Below are positions 15,362 through 30,200 of a stretch of 64,000 nt of DNA, piece after piece (within the stretch, counting starts at the first letter, position 1; every line of letters starts with the position of its first letter). Below the pieces are notes generated by a model, which worked only from the letters and a program-made list of their open reading frames with translations, made no database searches and was not told the DNA's origin. The DNA lies in the NCBI RefSeq assembly GCF_002443255.2, contig NW_019211455.1, forward strand, positions 57,965,164 through 58,029,163. Reading direction: 5' to 3'. The position numbers and the translations under genes were made by a program. Source of the DNA: Varroa destructor. Taxonomy: Eukaryota > Arthropoda > Arachnida > Mesostigmata > Varroidae.

Positions 15362-15391
<30 letters not shown>
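15361..15391. repeat. (TGC)n / (CTG)n trinucleotide repeat
   Basis: About ten CTG/TGC units. In one + frame it would give a run of alanines, but the surrounding frame (15156-15413) has no other protein character, so I treat it as a microsatellite. Confidence 0.9.
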
Positions 15392-15393
<2 letters not shown>

Positions 15394-17024
15394 GGAAATG
15401 GTTCTATCATTGACGAAAGTATGAGCGAGTACATTCTACACAAATCTTCAATAGGCCCCTGTGCTTATTAAAAAATTAGGCACGGATACTCTCATAAACT
15501 TGTCATGGAGTACACTAGATTGAAATTTAAGGTTTCTTTGCTTAAGTTCTCTCCATACTATTGAACAACGCATATAAATACATTAAGAGGGACTGACATT
15601 GACATGTATATACCACAAAAATGGAGAAGTTTTGAGTTGCTATCTGAGTTACCTCGATATCGACCCCTACCATTTTGTATTTTCATCATTGTATATTATC
15701 ACCCGTATTTCAGCTGATGGCTGGATAGATATACGGTGTCTGTATTATAGTTATAATCCGTGCATACATAATCACATATAATGGCAGCAAAACTTCGTTT
15801 TTCCTTATAAAAGTCTCCGTAGCCCTACTACTTTGTCAACTATGCGCTGATAGCATCGTTTCATATTCTCTTATTATATACGATTATTATTATGTTCTCA
15901 CTTAGTGGCCTCATGTTTTTCGGGCAGAAAATGACGTCGCGACATATTGTTGGCAGGTGTTGGTCTATTTCGGCTTTATCGCCCTCGACTCCTGTTCGCT
16001 TCTTCACAGGCGAAACTTGCCGTTCCCACCTGCACTTGGTCCTCTTGCTGTTGCCACTGAAGTTGCGGCATCTCACTTCATAAGGACTCTGTCCATGAGT
16101 TTCCGTCTGGGTTTCCGCTCTCGACCCTACTTGTTCATCAGCGTTTCCTTTCTTTCGCTTATTTCACTATTTCAACGAGGAAAATTTGACTCGGGCCGCG
16201 TAGATAAACCACAGTTACAATGAAGGCTAAGCAGGAGCTTTATTGCTGCGATCATTATTTTTATGGTCACTAACGTTATTAAAAGTTTACCTCTCCTTTA
16301 TGCCGACGATGTAACGACACCAAACGATAGTTTCTGAGGACAAAAGTTAGAAGTTTGTCTGACCCATTCATTCATTACGGTTTTCTATATATGTACCTTG
16401 GCAGCGCCGTTACTATCCTGGAAATTTATGAGGACAGCCGCAGTGAGTTAACAATAACAAAACGTTGAGCTCTTTTGCCCTTATGAGCTATCCAACTTGA
16501 GGATGTGTAAATACGCTCCATGAGGCGTTTGCAACGAGGAAACGACCGCAATATGGTCGTTGCTATACCAGAATAGAAAACCAACGTTATTATATATGCT
16601 ACATAAAGCACAGAATGAAATGGGTGTACTTTAGGCAAACTAGCTTATTTCTAGGATACCTGTAATTAAAGACCAATTCCTAGGTACTAGCTTTCTAGGA
16701 CATCGTGCAAGATGATATGAATAGCCACGATGCTGTCAACATAATCATAAGTAAAAAATGAAGTCAGCTTAAGGCTTTCTGCCGGCGTTCGAAGAGTGAG
16801 CATTGTCCACTCTCTTCACAGTGGAATAGCTTAGCTATTACAATTTATAACAGTGAGTCATTCATTTGGATGGCGTGACTTTACTATTAATATTATTAGT
16901 ACAATATGTAGTGAAATATTAGCAATTATTCTGCTTGACGAATCGGAAATTGACTCGAATTCGCTCAGATAGCAGCCTGATCGTCCCGTCCCACCTTTCC
17001 TGATCGAATATATATATGTATAGG

Positions 17025-17049
17025 GAGAGAGAGAGAGAGAGAGAGAGAG
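17025..17049. repeat. (GA)n microsatellite
   Basis: Twelve GA units, preceded by a short TATATATGTATA stretch. Confidence 0.9.
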
Positions 17050-18105
17050 TCGCTGTTTTGGCGCAGGAACAGCTTCAATCGAGCGAAATCCCCTCCGTTT
17101 CGCTGTTGAAAACAGCGCAAGTCGCAAGATTGCATTCTACCAATATTAGTCACTAGCACACAAGTGCGTTGCCGGGTCGACCATTTATCTCGATTGTACT
17201 ACCGTCATAACTAGCAGTAGTAATCTGCTAGTCTGTATCCTTTACCGCTAGCGCTCATATTAAATCTATACATGGAAACATAGCGAAACGTGTCAAAAAC
17301 AATTTTTCAACTTAGTAAAACATCACGCTCGGAACATTTCTGCTAACTACGAACAACGTGTTTGCCTCTATAATCATCGTCGTCGTTAGATGCGCTTTAC
17401 TGTGCGTGTCTAAAGTAGTAGGTGAACGTCGCCATTCGAAGGTATCGTAACTTTTTAGCGCGAGAAGGTTCCCACAAAAGACAGCGGCGCAAACAGGGAG
17501 AAAGTCGGAGCTCGTAGATAGAGATTGCTGAGATTTGTTTCTCTCTCAATCGGTCTTTCGCGAAGGAAAGTGCAGAGCCCCATTATGCGGCCAAAAGCGT
17601 CGAGTCTCATATTGAGAGCGAACGCCTGGACCGTTTCACACGCCTTGCGCAATGTTCACGGGGCTGCGCGACAGCAGGCACACAAACGGACACCAGAGCA
17701 ACGACGATCCCTCGACCTGTGTAAAACTGCCCTTTCTGGTCCTGTATTGAGCACGCTGGGCTACAGAAGGCACCGACATATATACACACATATATGCCTG
17801 TCTGAGATGCGTTGCTATAAGCCTCGTGCCCTGTTGTGCCTCGTTATGGTGGAACAGGTCGTGAATGAAATTAAAGTTGGTCACTGGCAGGGTATCGTCA
17901 TGTGTTTGAGCCACCGCTTATTTTTAGTATTATTTATGCATCCGAACCTACCCTATTGATAGCCGAGCTGCATAGGAAAAAATGCTAACTAGCCTTCGAA
18001 AGTTTTACCTGAGCGAAAGTTGACATGCGTAACTTCTAGCCATAAAGATAGATTGTCAATTAACCAACACTAGTGTAATGCAATTGCTGCAAGCATAAGT
18101 TACGT

Positions 18106-18128
18106 CGAAGGTGAAACGCTCACCTTCG
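18106..18128. repeat. Hairpin-forming inverted repeat, 9-base arms
   Basis: CGAAGGTGA, five-base loop AACGC, TCACCTTCG. It is noncoding context and could form a stable stem in DNA or RNA. Confidence 0.75.
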
Positions 18129-20362
18129 AGTTTCAAGTCCTGGCAGGAAGCTTTTCAAGCTCAAAGCAGAAGACTATATAACGACAATCTATATATAAGA
18201 CAATGTATAGATTGTCGATAAATACACCGATAGGGCTACTAAAAATTACCAGAAGAAGCGAATTATTACTAATTTCAAACGATCCTTTGAGGGACAAGTT
18301 CGCTTACTTTCAACCCGTTACCCGTTACCTTCGGGTGCCCTTTTCAAGGACTAAGTATGTATGGAAAAAGTGCTTTTTTCTAAATAACCCAACAGCTGAT
18401 TATAAAAAATATTTTATCTAGGGGAGATGTCGCGATAGCATATAGTCGTCGACTTTTCTCAGCCATCATTCCTCCGCAAATCCAGCAGTGGTTAAAGATT
18501 TGATAGACTCACGCGCCTTCAAATTTAACTTGGATATATTCTATTCAGAAGGATCTACAGCGATTAACGATCTTGTGTGATACATTACCATCTCTACTTT
18601 GTCAATCAATGAGCATGATTTATGAGATCTAACATAGACTGCAATGTCTAAAAGTATGGCATAACCCTGTATTAGGTCAACCGAACCTCGATTTTTGATT
18701 GCTATCGTTAGGTGAGAGATTTCCAAGTTCGACAGTCTGTGTCTATTTGTAGGGCAACATAATGCGCTCAATAACATCCTCGCTGTACGGTGATCATGGT
18801 CGAGCCACTGTTGCCTGTAGATTAAGGCTTCTAAGTGGGCCTAAGGATATGGCGAACAAACTGCTTGTGCCATCTGTTCACCCGTTTAATGCAGATCGGT
18901 AAAACATTCGAGTATATTGAACGAATTAAGCATCAGGGCCCACATACGAGCCTATATGTTGCTCCCAATAGGAAAGGATTGAAATGCCTAGCGATCCCAA
19001 TGGCAGTGGTTAAGTCGTAGCTTTTAATTATCTCTAAGGAGAAACAGAACGGTACAATCGATTTGCATAAAGACGATTCGGCATTCGAAAACAGCGGAAA
19101 ATTTAAGAGCGGAACCTAATGCGTCCTGTTAATTGGGTAAACTGGATGAAGTAACAATTAGATTATATATATATACACATTTTCCAAATGATTGAAGGAG
19201 GAAATAATGCTCCTTGTGAATATGTACCATCGAGTCTACCACGCGAGTCACGCTCAAAGCTTGCGACTAATTACTGGACGCGAACCAGCCAAGGAAAGCG
19301 AACCAGTTCATCGGCTCCAGTCAACAATAATCGATTGAAGCTTTGTTTAGATTTTGCCACTAGAACCGTTTACCATCCCAGCACTGTGTGATTATGGATC
19401 TGTCGTATTGCTATCATCCTCTTTTAATTTTATACACAATATCGCGGGCCGCTAAAAGTGCAAGCCTGTCGTCTGAGCTCGTTTCGCTTCTAAGTCGGGT
19501 GCGCGTGCGTGTCCGCGACAGCTCTGCCACCACCAAACGCTATCATGGTTACAACGAGCACTATTGCTTTGTGGGACCGCTTCTACCAAGAAGGGAAGAA
19601 AGTAGCACTTAAGTCAACAACGTCGCCCAGTGCCCGATGGCCTGATCGTTTGGCAAGCCGCCTGGCAAAGCTCTAGGTGCTCAAATTCTTCTCTCTGTCG
19701 CTGTGATTTCCTCACTCCAGCCATTTACCCCCACCGATTGAAAAGCGAGTACATCTAGAGATCCGATGGTTGTCTTATACTACTACCTCACGTTTTCTCA
19801 TTGTACTTCGTACAGTCATCGTATGTGGCTCATATATTTTTCGACGAGTCACCCAAGAAAAGATGCCATTATATTATAGATGATCGCGGTGGACACCAAG
19901 CCGTGGTCTCTGTGTACTGTATCTATAGCCGCAGATTTCCCTCTGAATTTCCTGACGTACTGCGATAATATCAGTAAATACCAGTATGCCTATGTTTGTG
20001 TAGAAGGTGATGTGAACCAAATCAACATACAGCCAGCAAATGCGAGTAAGACACCGCTTAGCTCAGCCTAGTACTCTGAAACTGTCTCTCATAAGAAGAT
20101 GAACCTGAAGCGATGATGCGCTTCACGGGGGACTTCTGTTAGACGAAGAAGTAGGGAAGAAGGCGCTGCCAAGAGCTTAACTCTCGCAACGAGCAACGCG
20201 GGCGTTCGCAGTTTGCATTTACATACATCTGCTGATAAAGTTCCACGGGAAGGATAAACGAGGATATCGCGTTGCGTAAGCCAACGTAACTGCACGAAAA
20301 ACAAACATAGGGAAAATAGTTGGCGGCTAAAATCTGTTGTCATCCATTCGAGAGCTGGGCGA

Positions 20363-20383
20363 CTGCAACGTTTCGCGTTGCAG
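20363..20383. repeat. Hairpin-forming inverted repeat, 8-base arms
   Basis: CTGCAACG, loop TTTCG, CGTTGCAG. It is noncoding and has no nearby gene features. Confidence 0.7.
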
Positions 20384-21295
20384 ATGCGCGAATGTCCTGC
20401 AGGACCAAAAGTGAAGAGAAACAAGCTAACTAGCTATAAATGCTGCTCTCTAGATAAAGCGAAACAGTTCAAACATATATTCTGTAGAATAGAAATCACA
20501 TTATTCAATTACGCTCCGTTCGTTGTGATTTTTCCGAACCGGTTTCAAGTAGGCCACCATCAATCTGCGACTAAATGGCGCTTCGTCTACACCTTGTCAA
20601 ATCTACATTGCCTGCGTTAAGTGTACTATTGTAAAGTTTTCTAATTACGTGATCGATTATATATATCAGAATAGAACAAGCTCAGAATAGGCAAGCCTAG
20701 ATGCGGCCTGTAGACGGTTTTCCCGAGTGTTTCCCGAGATAATTATTATGGAACGCTCTCGAAAGTGAAAAGTGTCTGGGAACATTTTCGAAACGCGTCA
20801 ATTACACAAAGCTTTGAGTATTTTGTTTGACTACCAGACGCTTGTCGTTCATAGTGTCTATAATGGTTTAACGATTTTTGTCAAGGAAACACAGGGTGCT
20901 TACAAATAAAGTTTATTCCGAAGTCTCCCTATTCTCACGAACAAGGAAACCTTACGTCCTTGTTTGTTTTGCGCATTCTTATCTTAGCGTAACATCTATA
21001 TATGTCAAACAAATTTGATTCGCTCTGTACGATGCGCTCGCAACTGCGTCCTTCATTTCCGGTCAGAAAAGTCATTGCTTGTATAGTAATGTCGATAGTT
21101 CCAGAGGTCACCGTCAGAAAGCTTTTGTATTTTGCAGCAATAATCATAGACAAAGCGCTAACACTTTTTTGCTTTGAGGCGGGCCTTCCTACGATAGGCA
21201 TTCCTCGAACATGTTCAGTGGCTACCACATAGCAAACTATATATAGGTCTGCTATATACCGTTAACAGCCTAGTGTATAACGGCCCAGTTCTCAT

Positions 21296-21315
21296 AAGCA
21301 GGCCGAGGCCTGCTT
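21296..21315. repeat. GC-rich inverted repeat, 9-base arms
   Basis: AAGCAGGCC, spacer GA, GGCCTGCTT. It lies in noncoding sequence upstream of the LMO gene with no gene nearby. Its role is unknown. Confidence 0.75.
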
Positions 21316-22134
21316 CACCTATTGTCATGTAATAAAAGACAACTATAATAATTTATCATTATAACTTGATAAAGCCAGGTATAGTATTTATAATTGATCT
21401 GGTCATATCTAAACATATACAGTATATAAAATGTGCACATATAGACGTTACTACGCCGGGTTGTTAATCCTATACGCTGAATTGGTACATGACATATACA
21501 TGGTACATGACTTTTATGGTAGAAATACAAGACGATCCTTGTCACCGAGCCTTGTCTGCATTTCTAGCATAAATAGCCCGCCATAGCAAGTTTCAAATCC
21601 GTCTCAGCAACCACAGGAAATCCTATTGTTTTATATTTTGCTGCATAGCTAAGGGACTTTATAGTCGATCAGCATATTTGCCACGATGCGCTAGTGTTGT
21701 GTGCTCAGTTGAGCTATAGGTTGTTACGGAGTTGAACGTTGAGTTTCTCTTAGGAAGTGCTGGAAAAGTCGCTAACGTCCAGACTCTTTGTGCAGATCCT
21801 GTGCTCCGCCCGATGATAAAAGTTCTGATAATGATCACGGCAGCTGGCTGGCGAACAGCTTCGTGGGGTGAACGTCAAGCACAGTTCTTGCACTCATGAT
21901 CTAAGCTTGCATGAGCATGACTGTAGATTCACCTGTCCTTGTCTGTCTCCACCACCATTACAACCCCCTCCTCATCTGCCGACTCCTTTTCCTCCTTCTC
22001 CTCATAGTAGGCCGCCTCCTGTTTGCTCGGGCGCCTGTTGGCTGTGTTGGCTCGTCCACATCGGTACCCCCTGCGGCTTCGGTTGGAGTGAAGCCAATTT
22101 AGCAGAGTGGTTGGATTTCGCAAATACAGTAGCC

Positions 22135-22200
22135 ACTATTTACACGCGCACACGCATACATACGGACACATACACACGTACAAACACCAACCATTCACAC
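22135..22200. repeat. CA-rich low-complexity stretch
   Basis: Interrupted ACAC/CACG/ACAT units; imperfect CA-type microsatellite at the edge of a GC-rich island. Confidence 0.6.
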
Positions 22201-24299
22201 TGGACGGACGGGTGTCTTCCATAGAAAAGTACTGCTTCAGTGAACTCCTATGGATTGGTTCATAGTCCAGCCTCGAACACAAGACTACACAACGCAACCA
22301 GCTATTGTGTTTGTAGCTGACGCGACATGAGCGGGGCGAGGGGTCACAGTAAGTAGCGGGGTGAAACAGCATATGCCTGTGTGTCTCGTGGTTCTGAGCC
22401 AGTTAAGGGTTCACGTTGGGGTCCGTCATCTTGCCGGTCAAATGGTGAAGACCCCTTTTTGAATGACGCAGGAGCGCAGAGCATAGTATGCGGCCAAATC
22501 GGTTTTCTTACCTCCTCCAGTGCTCGGCTCCATGTTCGTGCCCACTTAGCAGCCGACGGTAGTTATATGAGACGAAAATATCGCCATTTGTCTCTTGACG
22601 CCTTTTTCAATTTGCACAGAGTATACAGGCCACATAACTTGTAGCCCGATGCTGAAGTGAATTACGTTTACTTTGCGATAAGCTATCCCGGTGCAAACAG
22701 CGCCAAACAGACGACGGTAAAGAGCGTGTATCTTAACATTTTGCAGATCTGTTCATTTCGAGTTCAACCGAGCAAATCACAGTGTAGAGAAGCATTTATG
22801 CACCAGAAATGAGCGCCATCGATTTGCTTGCTAGAGAGCTAGCCAAAGGCGCAGATGCTTTGAGAAAATGCAAGAAGCCTTGTGACATCATCTTAAGTGG
22901 AGTTTTAGAGTAAACCTGATTTCTACTTTTTTCGCGTTCGAAATACGGGCCTTACTTCAAACATGGCTTGGAGAGCTTGACTGAGTGTTTCTCTAACAAG
23001 TTGATGAGGGAGTATGGTAACAAGCTCCGCTAGTAGCCTTTTGTCAACACGAGAAGTTGAAGTCGCTATAGTTGCATGGTTACCGCAGCAACACGCTCAA
23101 AAACATGCGCGTCTTTCAGACCATGCCGCGCCTTTTTTAATGCTGTCAATTACCTAGTATTTTCACCAATTACCAGAATTGTCTGTTTTTAAGTATAGCG
23201 TCCCCAAAAGGACCCTAACAAGACTTATTGGGAATTTCTTTTATTAAACGGCATGACAATGATACAAGCAGCTATTTACCGTAATAACAATACTTTATCT
23301 TTCTCAATTCCCTATTAACACGATAAGCAATATCAGGTAATAACTTTTGCTAGCGCTGGAATCCGTATCAGGTTGGCGACATACCTGGTAATTATGATTA
23401 TCACAGTGACACACACACAAAAAGGTACATAATAGTCGTCTAGATTGAACGTGCTGATGTCAGGCTTCAGCTTGGTTTGTATGCAAAAAACAACGTTAGG
23501 AACAATTGGCAACAATATTGGCGAATCAGAGGTTGTTAGGTTAGGTTATATGTCACATATAAAGTAAAATTATTCTTGCACCATTATTACCAAGGTACTC
23601 ATAATATCGCAATGACCTAGCTAACGGTATTGAAACAAAGCAGCTCAAGATATATAAATTTCGAACCACTGTTATTGTAAAAATAGTGGTAATTCCCACT
23701 TCATTCAGCCTTTTTCTGACTACGGCAGCTGCGGTAGTGATTAGTTATTCAACTTGATTATTGTTACTTTATGGGGTGGAAGTCTTTATGGGGAAAAAGT
23801 CAAGAACGTATCCTAGATGTACTCCAAAAAAGGGGTACTTTTAAATCGCGTTTCGAATCATCTAAGATAATAATAACAAAAATGATCGAAAATCATTTGC
23901 ATTGCCAAAAACAATGAAAATAATTACAGAAGGAAATTAATGTAAGGCGCGGCCTGCCTTAGTAACAATTAACGCGAGTGGAGAGGACGCCTGTGTTAAT
24001 TTACTTTACATGGATTTTCATGCATAAATAGACATAAAAGGTCACCACTAAACTAAGCGATATGTCGATCCATCGCCTATAATTACGGTACCATAGCTAT
24101 ATCAAAACGCTCAGTTATATCTGCCGCTGTAACAGTTACTAGCTTGCCTGAACATAGTCACGTACTCGCCGCTAGCTAACAAACGGACTGTTCGAGGCAA
24201 AGGTTTCGCTCATACTGCCACCCACATCTATACAGGGTCAAACAAACAGGGCATATACACCTGTCGATTGAACTTCATCGCCCTGCGCATTTCTTCCTG

Positions 24300-27200
24300 C
24301 TTTTTTAACTAGCTTGACACGCCTGTAGGCTGAAAGGATCCTACGTTCATATTAACGGTACTAGGCCTGCCTTCTTTCCGCTCCACCCTCCCGCAGTCGC
24401 TGCCTGCTAGCTGTCTCTGTAGCCCCTTTTTTGCAGTCGCCCCTTGCCAGGCCATCGTGTGACCATTACTGCCGTCGGCCCGTTTTTCTCTCATTGTTTT
24501 ACAGTTCGCTGTCCTGTTGCCCTGTATCTCTCTGACTCGTTCCTTCTTTGTGCTATGCGTTAGCGTCAGTTTTTGCTAATTGCAGTACTCAATCGCAACG
24601 TCAGCAACATAACATAGCAACATGAAGCAGAAGACTGAGTTGACAATCGCAGCGCTATTTCTGTTGCCGTCCTTGTGGTGATGCACTTGCCCCACGCGCA
24701 GAATTCACGACAGTGTAACCGACCTTTACAAACGGGTCTAACTAACTAATCGGAACGGGCAGCTACCTGCAGCAATTATCTAACACGTTCGAAAAAAGCT
24801 GTACGCCCGTCCGTTTGCCCGTGCCAGTCCAGAACCGCCGTTAGCTTTACCATCGTCCATCTCGCAGTAGCTGTCGCTCTAACTTCTCTATGTAAGAGAA
24901 AACGCAAGCGATGGAAGACTGATTGAATCACCTTTTATCACGTAAAACTTATAATTTATATTCTACGCTCAGCAGCATGACGTAAATATCAACCAACAAA
25001 ACAAAGCGTCAACGTGGGTTGAGATAAAATAGACGACACTATAAACTAGCCGTTGATCCATTATAATTTGTAAGAGGCGTACTTTTTAAAGAATTAGGCG
25101 TGATATACTATACCATATGTGGAATCCCACAGCTCCGTAACATGCATTAAATCAGAGATACTACTCTCTAAACATGTTGCATCTCTATTCCTTCAGCGCA
25201 ATTATTTAAAAGGCAATTATATAAATCGCAGGCGACATGGGACAAACGAGGCTGGCCTTCATCAATGCCCATAACCAGTACAGGATATCCAAAAATATAA
25301 ACAAAAACTCAACGCCGAAATCAGCGATACATTCTCTCTCTACGGGCCCATTGTATACGTGCTAGTATAGATATCCTAATATGATTTAATACTACTTTGT
25401 CTCCTCGAGGTAATCGTATGTATGTACGTTGCGTACGGTTTATAAAACTACGTTATCTCATAATCTTCCTTCGTTCTATTCCAGTTTATGACCCGTCTTT
25501 GCTGTTGTGCAGGCCAACAATCATTCATTGAAAACGAAAAGCAAGGCGATCTCTTCTCACTTGCTCCTTCTAGCAGTGTCGCCGTTTCCTTGCATCCTCC
25601 CTCGTACTACTATTGATACTGTACCACTAAAATCGTGCCCCCGTCAGCTTCTTCACTGCTCTTCATTGACAAAATCTTCTCTGGCGGCGCGTCGTTGCAT
25701 TCCAGCGGACCAAGTCGGCAGTTTAAGAATGATGCCGATTACCTTAGCTGCACTGCAATGGTGAGTGGGTCGAGCCTAAACCAGAGATAGTCGTGATGGT
25801 GTACTACGTGTCCGATGACGGCGGTGACAATGGCGGCCTGGCATCTAATCTAAGGCCAGCAACAACAACAGCCACAGTTCAGTTGGCACTCGTACTTCGA
25901 ACAGAATCAATAGGCGCTCGGTTTCTCAGCGTCCTGCTTACTCATGTATCTGCTCACTTCACTAAGCTGCCGGCGGGAGAAAGCATTCAGGCACTGCTGT
26001 TTACTAATCGCGCGATGACTAAGCGAAAATTTGATCATTCACCCCTCTAACCCCCCGTCCGCCGTTTCGTCCAGTACCGTCCACTCGAATTCCCTTTTAG
26101 CTGTTTCTGCTGCTGTTGATACCTACACCCAGCCTTACAGGTCGTCGAGATGGCCGCTGAAACTCGTATTTCGTACAGCAGTAGGCCGCTAGAAACAGCT
26201 TTACGCTATTAGCAGAGGCACCAAGATGTATAACTATTATATCATATACGTGTATTCCGTATCATATATAACATGTACACCTAATTGCACACTTTAAGAA
26301 CTGAGAGTGGTCCGAGTTGTGGAGAGGTATATTACTACGATTGGTAGCAGTGGTATTCAGTAATGTAGTGCATTTAACGCTTTGGGTAGCGGCAGATTTC
26401 CAATTTCAATTTTGTCATTGGTCCGAGTCCAATTAGCTTAAAAGTGGGGTAAAAAGAACAGACCCAGTAGAAGCACAAAGAACAGACATATTTAGGTATG
26501 AGTTGCAAGTGTTACATCATAACCAGCTACTGTTTGAAACTGTAATGTATGCGCGCCTCTGGATCAGTTAACATTAAGAAACTAACGATTCTACATACAG
26601 GATGATAAATAATGTTCGCTACACGGTTGGCTCTGTGTGTTTCTACAGTCTGATATGGTGTTGAATCCTGTACGTCAAACGTCAGACAGCAGCATTTAAA
26701 TAACGAGCGAATAGGGAATCATAAAGAAAAACTAGATGTAAATAATTTTTAACCAGTCGCCAAAATTCGTCAGCTTACTAACGCATAAGCTGCAGATTGC
26801 CGTCGATAAGAGATGCAAGATCTTCTTATTCTTCATGTATTAAAACCTTCACTATTATAAAGAAACAGCTGAAAATTGTGGCAAGAATGGTTATTCCAAG
26901 ATAATGGCTATTCGTCAGAATAAGTTTTAATAGCATTCAAAATTTAGAATCCTATACGTTTTGTCGAGTGCAGGCTTATCGAAGCCTTTAGCTATGACGA
27001 CTGGCAGAGATCGGCCAGGCAAAAGGCTTCTACACTAGAACCGTTTAGGTGATGTCTGAAAATGTATACTTGGCCGGGGCGGAGCGATTCGTCAGCTAAT
27101 GAGCTCCTAATGCACTGGCCACAGCGGCTGTGGTCCACCCTTGCTTCCTTCTTGCACCCCCTTCCCTCGCTCCAGTTTCTGTGCCCCATCTTCCTTTCTT

Positions 27201-30200
27201 CCCTGCTCGTCTTTGCGTCCTACTTGAACCTATTCTGCCTACCGGCACTTTCTACACGCTGGGGTTGCAGAACCTCAGCCGGGTCCTCCGAACAGCGACG
27301 AGGTCCGCTTGACTAACTTCATTCGTGTCTTGCTCAAGTAAAGCAATGTATCCCTGTCATAGATGCTTGCCTTTAGCGAGATACCTTCCGATGTTACCAG
27401 ATTTGGACGTATTTTTATAAGCACTTACCGTAGAACACGCAGTACTCATACATAGACACGTTGAGTTTCGTCATTTTCAAATCGCTGCAAACAGCTGACA
27501 ATGCAGATTTTCCATTTAGTTGTCTTTATTCGTTATAAAGTCTGACTCGTTTTCATCGTGCTGTCGGTTAGTTTAGTAACCCTTATGGGCAGCAGCGAAT
27601 AGGAAGGAATTCGTTGGTTGGTCGATTGGCTGGGCTGTAAGAAGGAGCACAGGGCAGTGGGCACCGGTTTCTGAGCAGCCGCTTCATCCTGGTAGTGCTG
27701 TAACCGATGCAATGGAGAATGTGTGTGTGTCCTGTTGCTGTTTAACCCTAATTGGCCAACGAACTATTGCGCCGGTTTGAGATCAGTGTCAAATTAACCT
27801 CAAAGGTCGATACCACTGGCGCCGTTATTAAAAGTCGTTGTGGTCGCGGCCGTACTCGTGATGGTAGTGGCTGTTTAGCTGGCCGCAACCACTGCCAACG
27901 CTCATTCTCTTGTTTTTCTGAAACTTCAGATAACTATTTCGTCTGAACTATCAAACGACCGCGAAAACCTGACTCTTTCTGAGTCTTTCCTTCCTTCTTG
28001 GGTTTAGTCGTTGATTCCAAAAGTCCCGAAAAGCTTCCAAGTTCCGAGCTACCAGCCTTTGCCAGCCCGACCTCCACGTGAAGGTTCCGCAGAAGACGCC
28101 ACCACGCGATAGTGGACAGATAGATTACTGATGAGCTGCTCTGGCGGTGACAGGGCATGATTGCGGTCAGGTGTTTAGAGGAAGGACTAGCTGGGGCCGG
28201 CTGGCCGAACGGAGGCACAGCAACGACGTCGACGACGTTGACACTCGCCATGACAAGTGAAGAGTCGTCTACCTAGCGCGTGTTGCGAGGCCGACTAGGG
28301 GTCAGTACCGCAATTTGTCCTGAGGCTGATCGCCCAATAGAAAGATAACAAAGAGGATGGCATACGTACAGGGACTACCCTACAGTATTCTACTTAACAT
28401 ATATTGCCGAAACTAGTTGGCTGCCTGCTTCTATTGAAGCTGTCATCAACCATTGCGAAGAGTCGAAAATGAACATTGAATTGGAAACAAAAAACTTGGC
28501 GTCAATAGCGGACGTTAGATTGTTCTATGTCCTACATAAGTGATTATTATATATATTTGTAATTTTGTTAGGCTAGTTAGGATCGTGGGGCTGAATGTTG
28601 ATCCACGACAGCCAGCTTCTTTAGGTCATCGATATAAATCTAATAATAAGCTCAACTAGTACATCGCTTTGTACTGATGAAAAATAAGATAATTTTTTTA
28701 GAGTCATTTCATTTAGCAGAATCACCTTTTCAGCAGGAGAGCATATTTTTAACCAGCATATCCCAGTCTTGTAAAGCTGCCCGACCCCGTGTCGGCGTTC
28801 ATTAATAAGTCAGATTAAGGATTGAGGTTTGCGCTATGACTGAGGGCTGTAGTCGAGAAGAGTGAACCTAGCTCGGATCGTAGCGGCTATATTAGAGTAT
28901 CAGAATAGGTTCGTACGGGGGTCGCGCTTACTGTAATAAGCAAACAAGCCAGTCCCATTGTCGATATAAGTTTCGAAGCTGTGTCCGCCAGTGTAATCAC
29001 TTCAGTCTGGCCGGCTGGGTTCACTGCTAAACACTGTCGCATCGTATAAATAGTATTGCGAAGGTTGCTGGCTCCGCCGCCGAAGTTGTAATCTCGTCGG
29101 CAGCCGGTCGTTGATAGCGCCAGCAGGACACAATAACAGTAGTAATCATTGAAGGGGGCGAGACCCTATAGAATTGGCTGCTGCAGTAAAGGGGCGTAGA
29201 ACCGGGGAGGGCAGGAAGTGGCCGAGCGAGCGAAAAGCAATGACACTTTTTTAATATTAACTTGTTGGTATTGGCGGGTCTGTTGTTATTGTCACCCTTT
29301 GTCGTCGCTCCGCGCGCCGCGTCCCCACCATTAGAAGATGTGGCAGTAGAAGTAATAGCGAAAGGAAATTCTCTATCCATCGATCGGAAAGGTCGGCATG
29401 ACGCATAGGTCTGCACTGTTGCAAACCAACAATCCAATAGGCAAGCTTTTCTCCAGAAATAGGGCACGGCCGCCGTCGCCGAAAGGACGCGCTGGCACTG
29501 TCAATACAACGGATTGGTAAAGGGCTTTGCGATACACCCCACTCATTGGCAACGGATAAAGGCGGAAAGGAGGAGCAAAAAAACCAGGACAGACAAAACA
29601 GGGCGCTCTCATTTCCAAGAAGGCAACACCAACCTCAGCGATCGAAGTCGCAGCAACGGTAGCAGCGTCGCTGCTATGAATTGGCAACTGTAAGCTGTTG
29701 TCCCAGTGTTGCAGTAGTGGGACAGTTGGCAGGCCACTTGAATAACAACACGAGCTGGTCCTGAAGGCTAGAGGACTATGAAAGGAAAGGAAAGGACTAA
29801 TCCGATGTTGACAAAGCGACCAACGAGTCCTGTTAGTCCAAATATTCGTACATGAAAATGTGATCAAATATCAATTACGCCAACGACGCTCTACTCAAGC
29901 TAGTTCAATCAAGGCTGTCTACATCTGCTAGGTAACCTAAAAGGCGATTCATCCCCCCAATAGGCCATACAACTACCACTAACAGCGCTACTACCTCACA
30001 CAGCCCTTATTCCCGGCCAAGGCCTGTTACAAGGTGTTGCGCATCACGCCGGACGAATACGAGGATGCAAACATTGTGCCCCTAAGTGGGTTCCATTTAT
30101 AGAGTTCTTTGTACCCCCTTCTTTCTTTCTGCTTGCATCACAATCTTGCGTGAACGAAATTGTTCCCTCCTGTTCGAGCGCCTGTGATCGTAGCTTGATA

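Larger units (their letters stand above)
8729..24299. other. Gene-poor stretch with GC islands and repeats
   Basis: I see no supported gene. GC-richer islands lie at about 10.0-12.3, 13.7-14.9, 17.4-17.9, 19.2-19.7 and 22.0-22.6 kb. Around 11811-11856 an AT-rich core with TTTAAT/ATTTAA sites sits directly beside a CpG-rich block, a texture seen in conserved enhancers. Open frames on either strand lack domains and splice support. Confidence 0.5.

Noticed and set aside
15156..15413. Frame with an alanine run from the CTG repeat
   Set aside because: The run comes from a microsatellite and the rest of the frame has no protein character.
29027..29867. Two overlapping minus frames of 146 and 164 codons
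   Set aside because: They lie in different frames of one GC-rich island, with no family pattern and no splice sites joining them.
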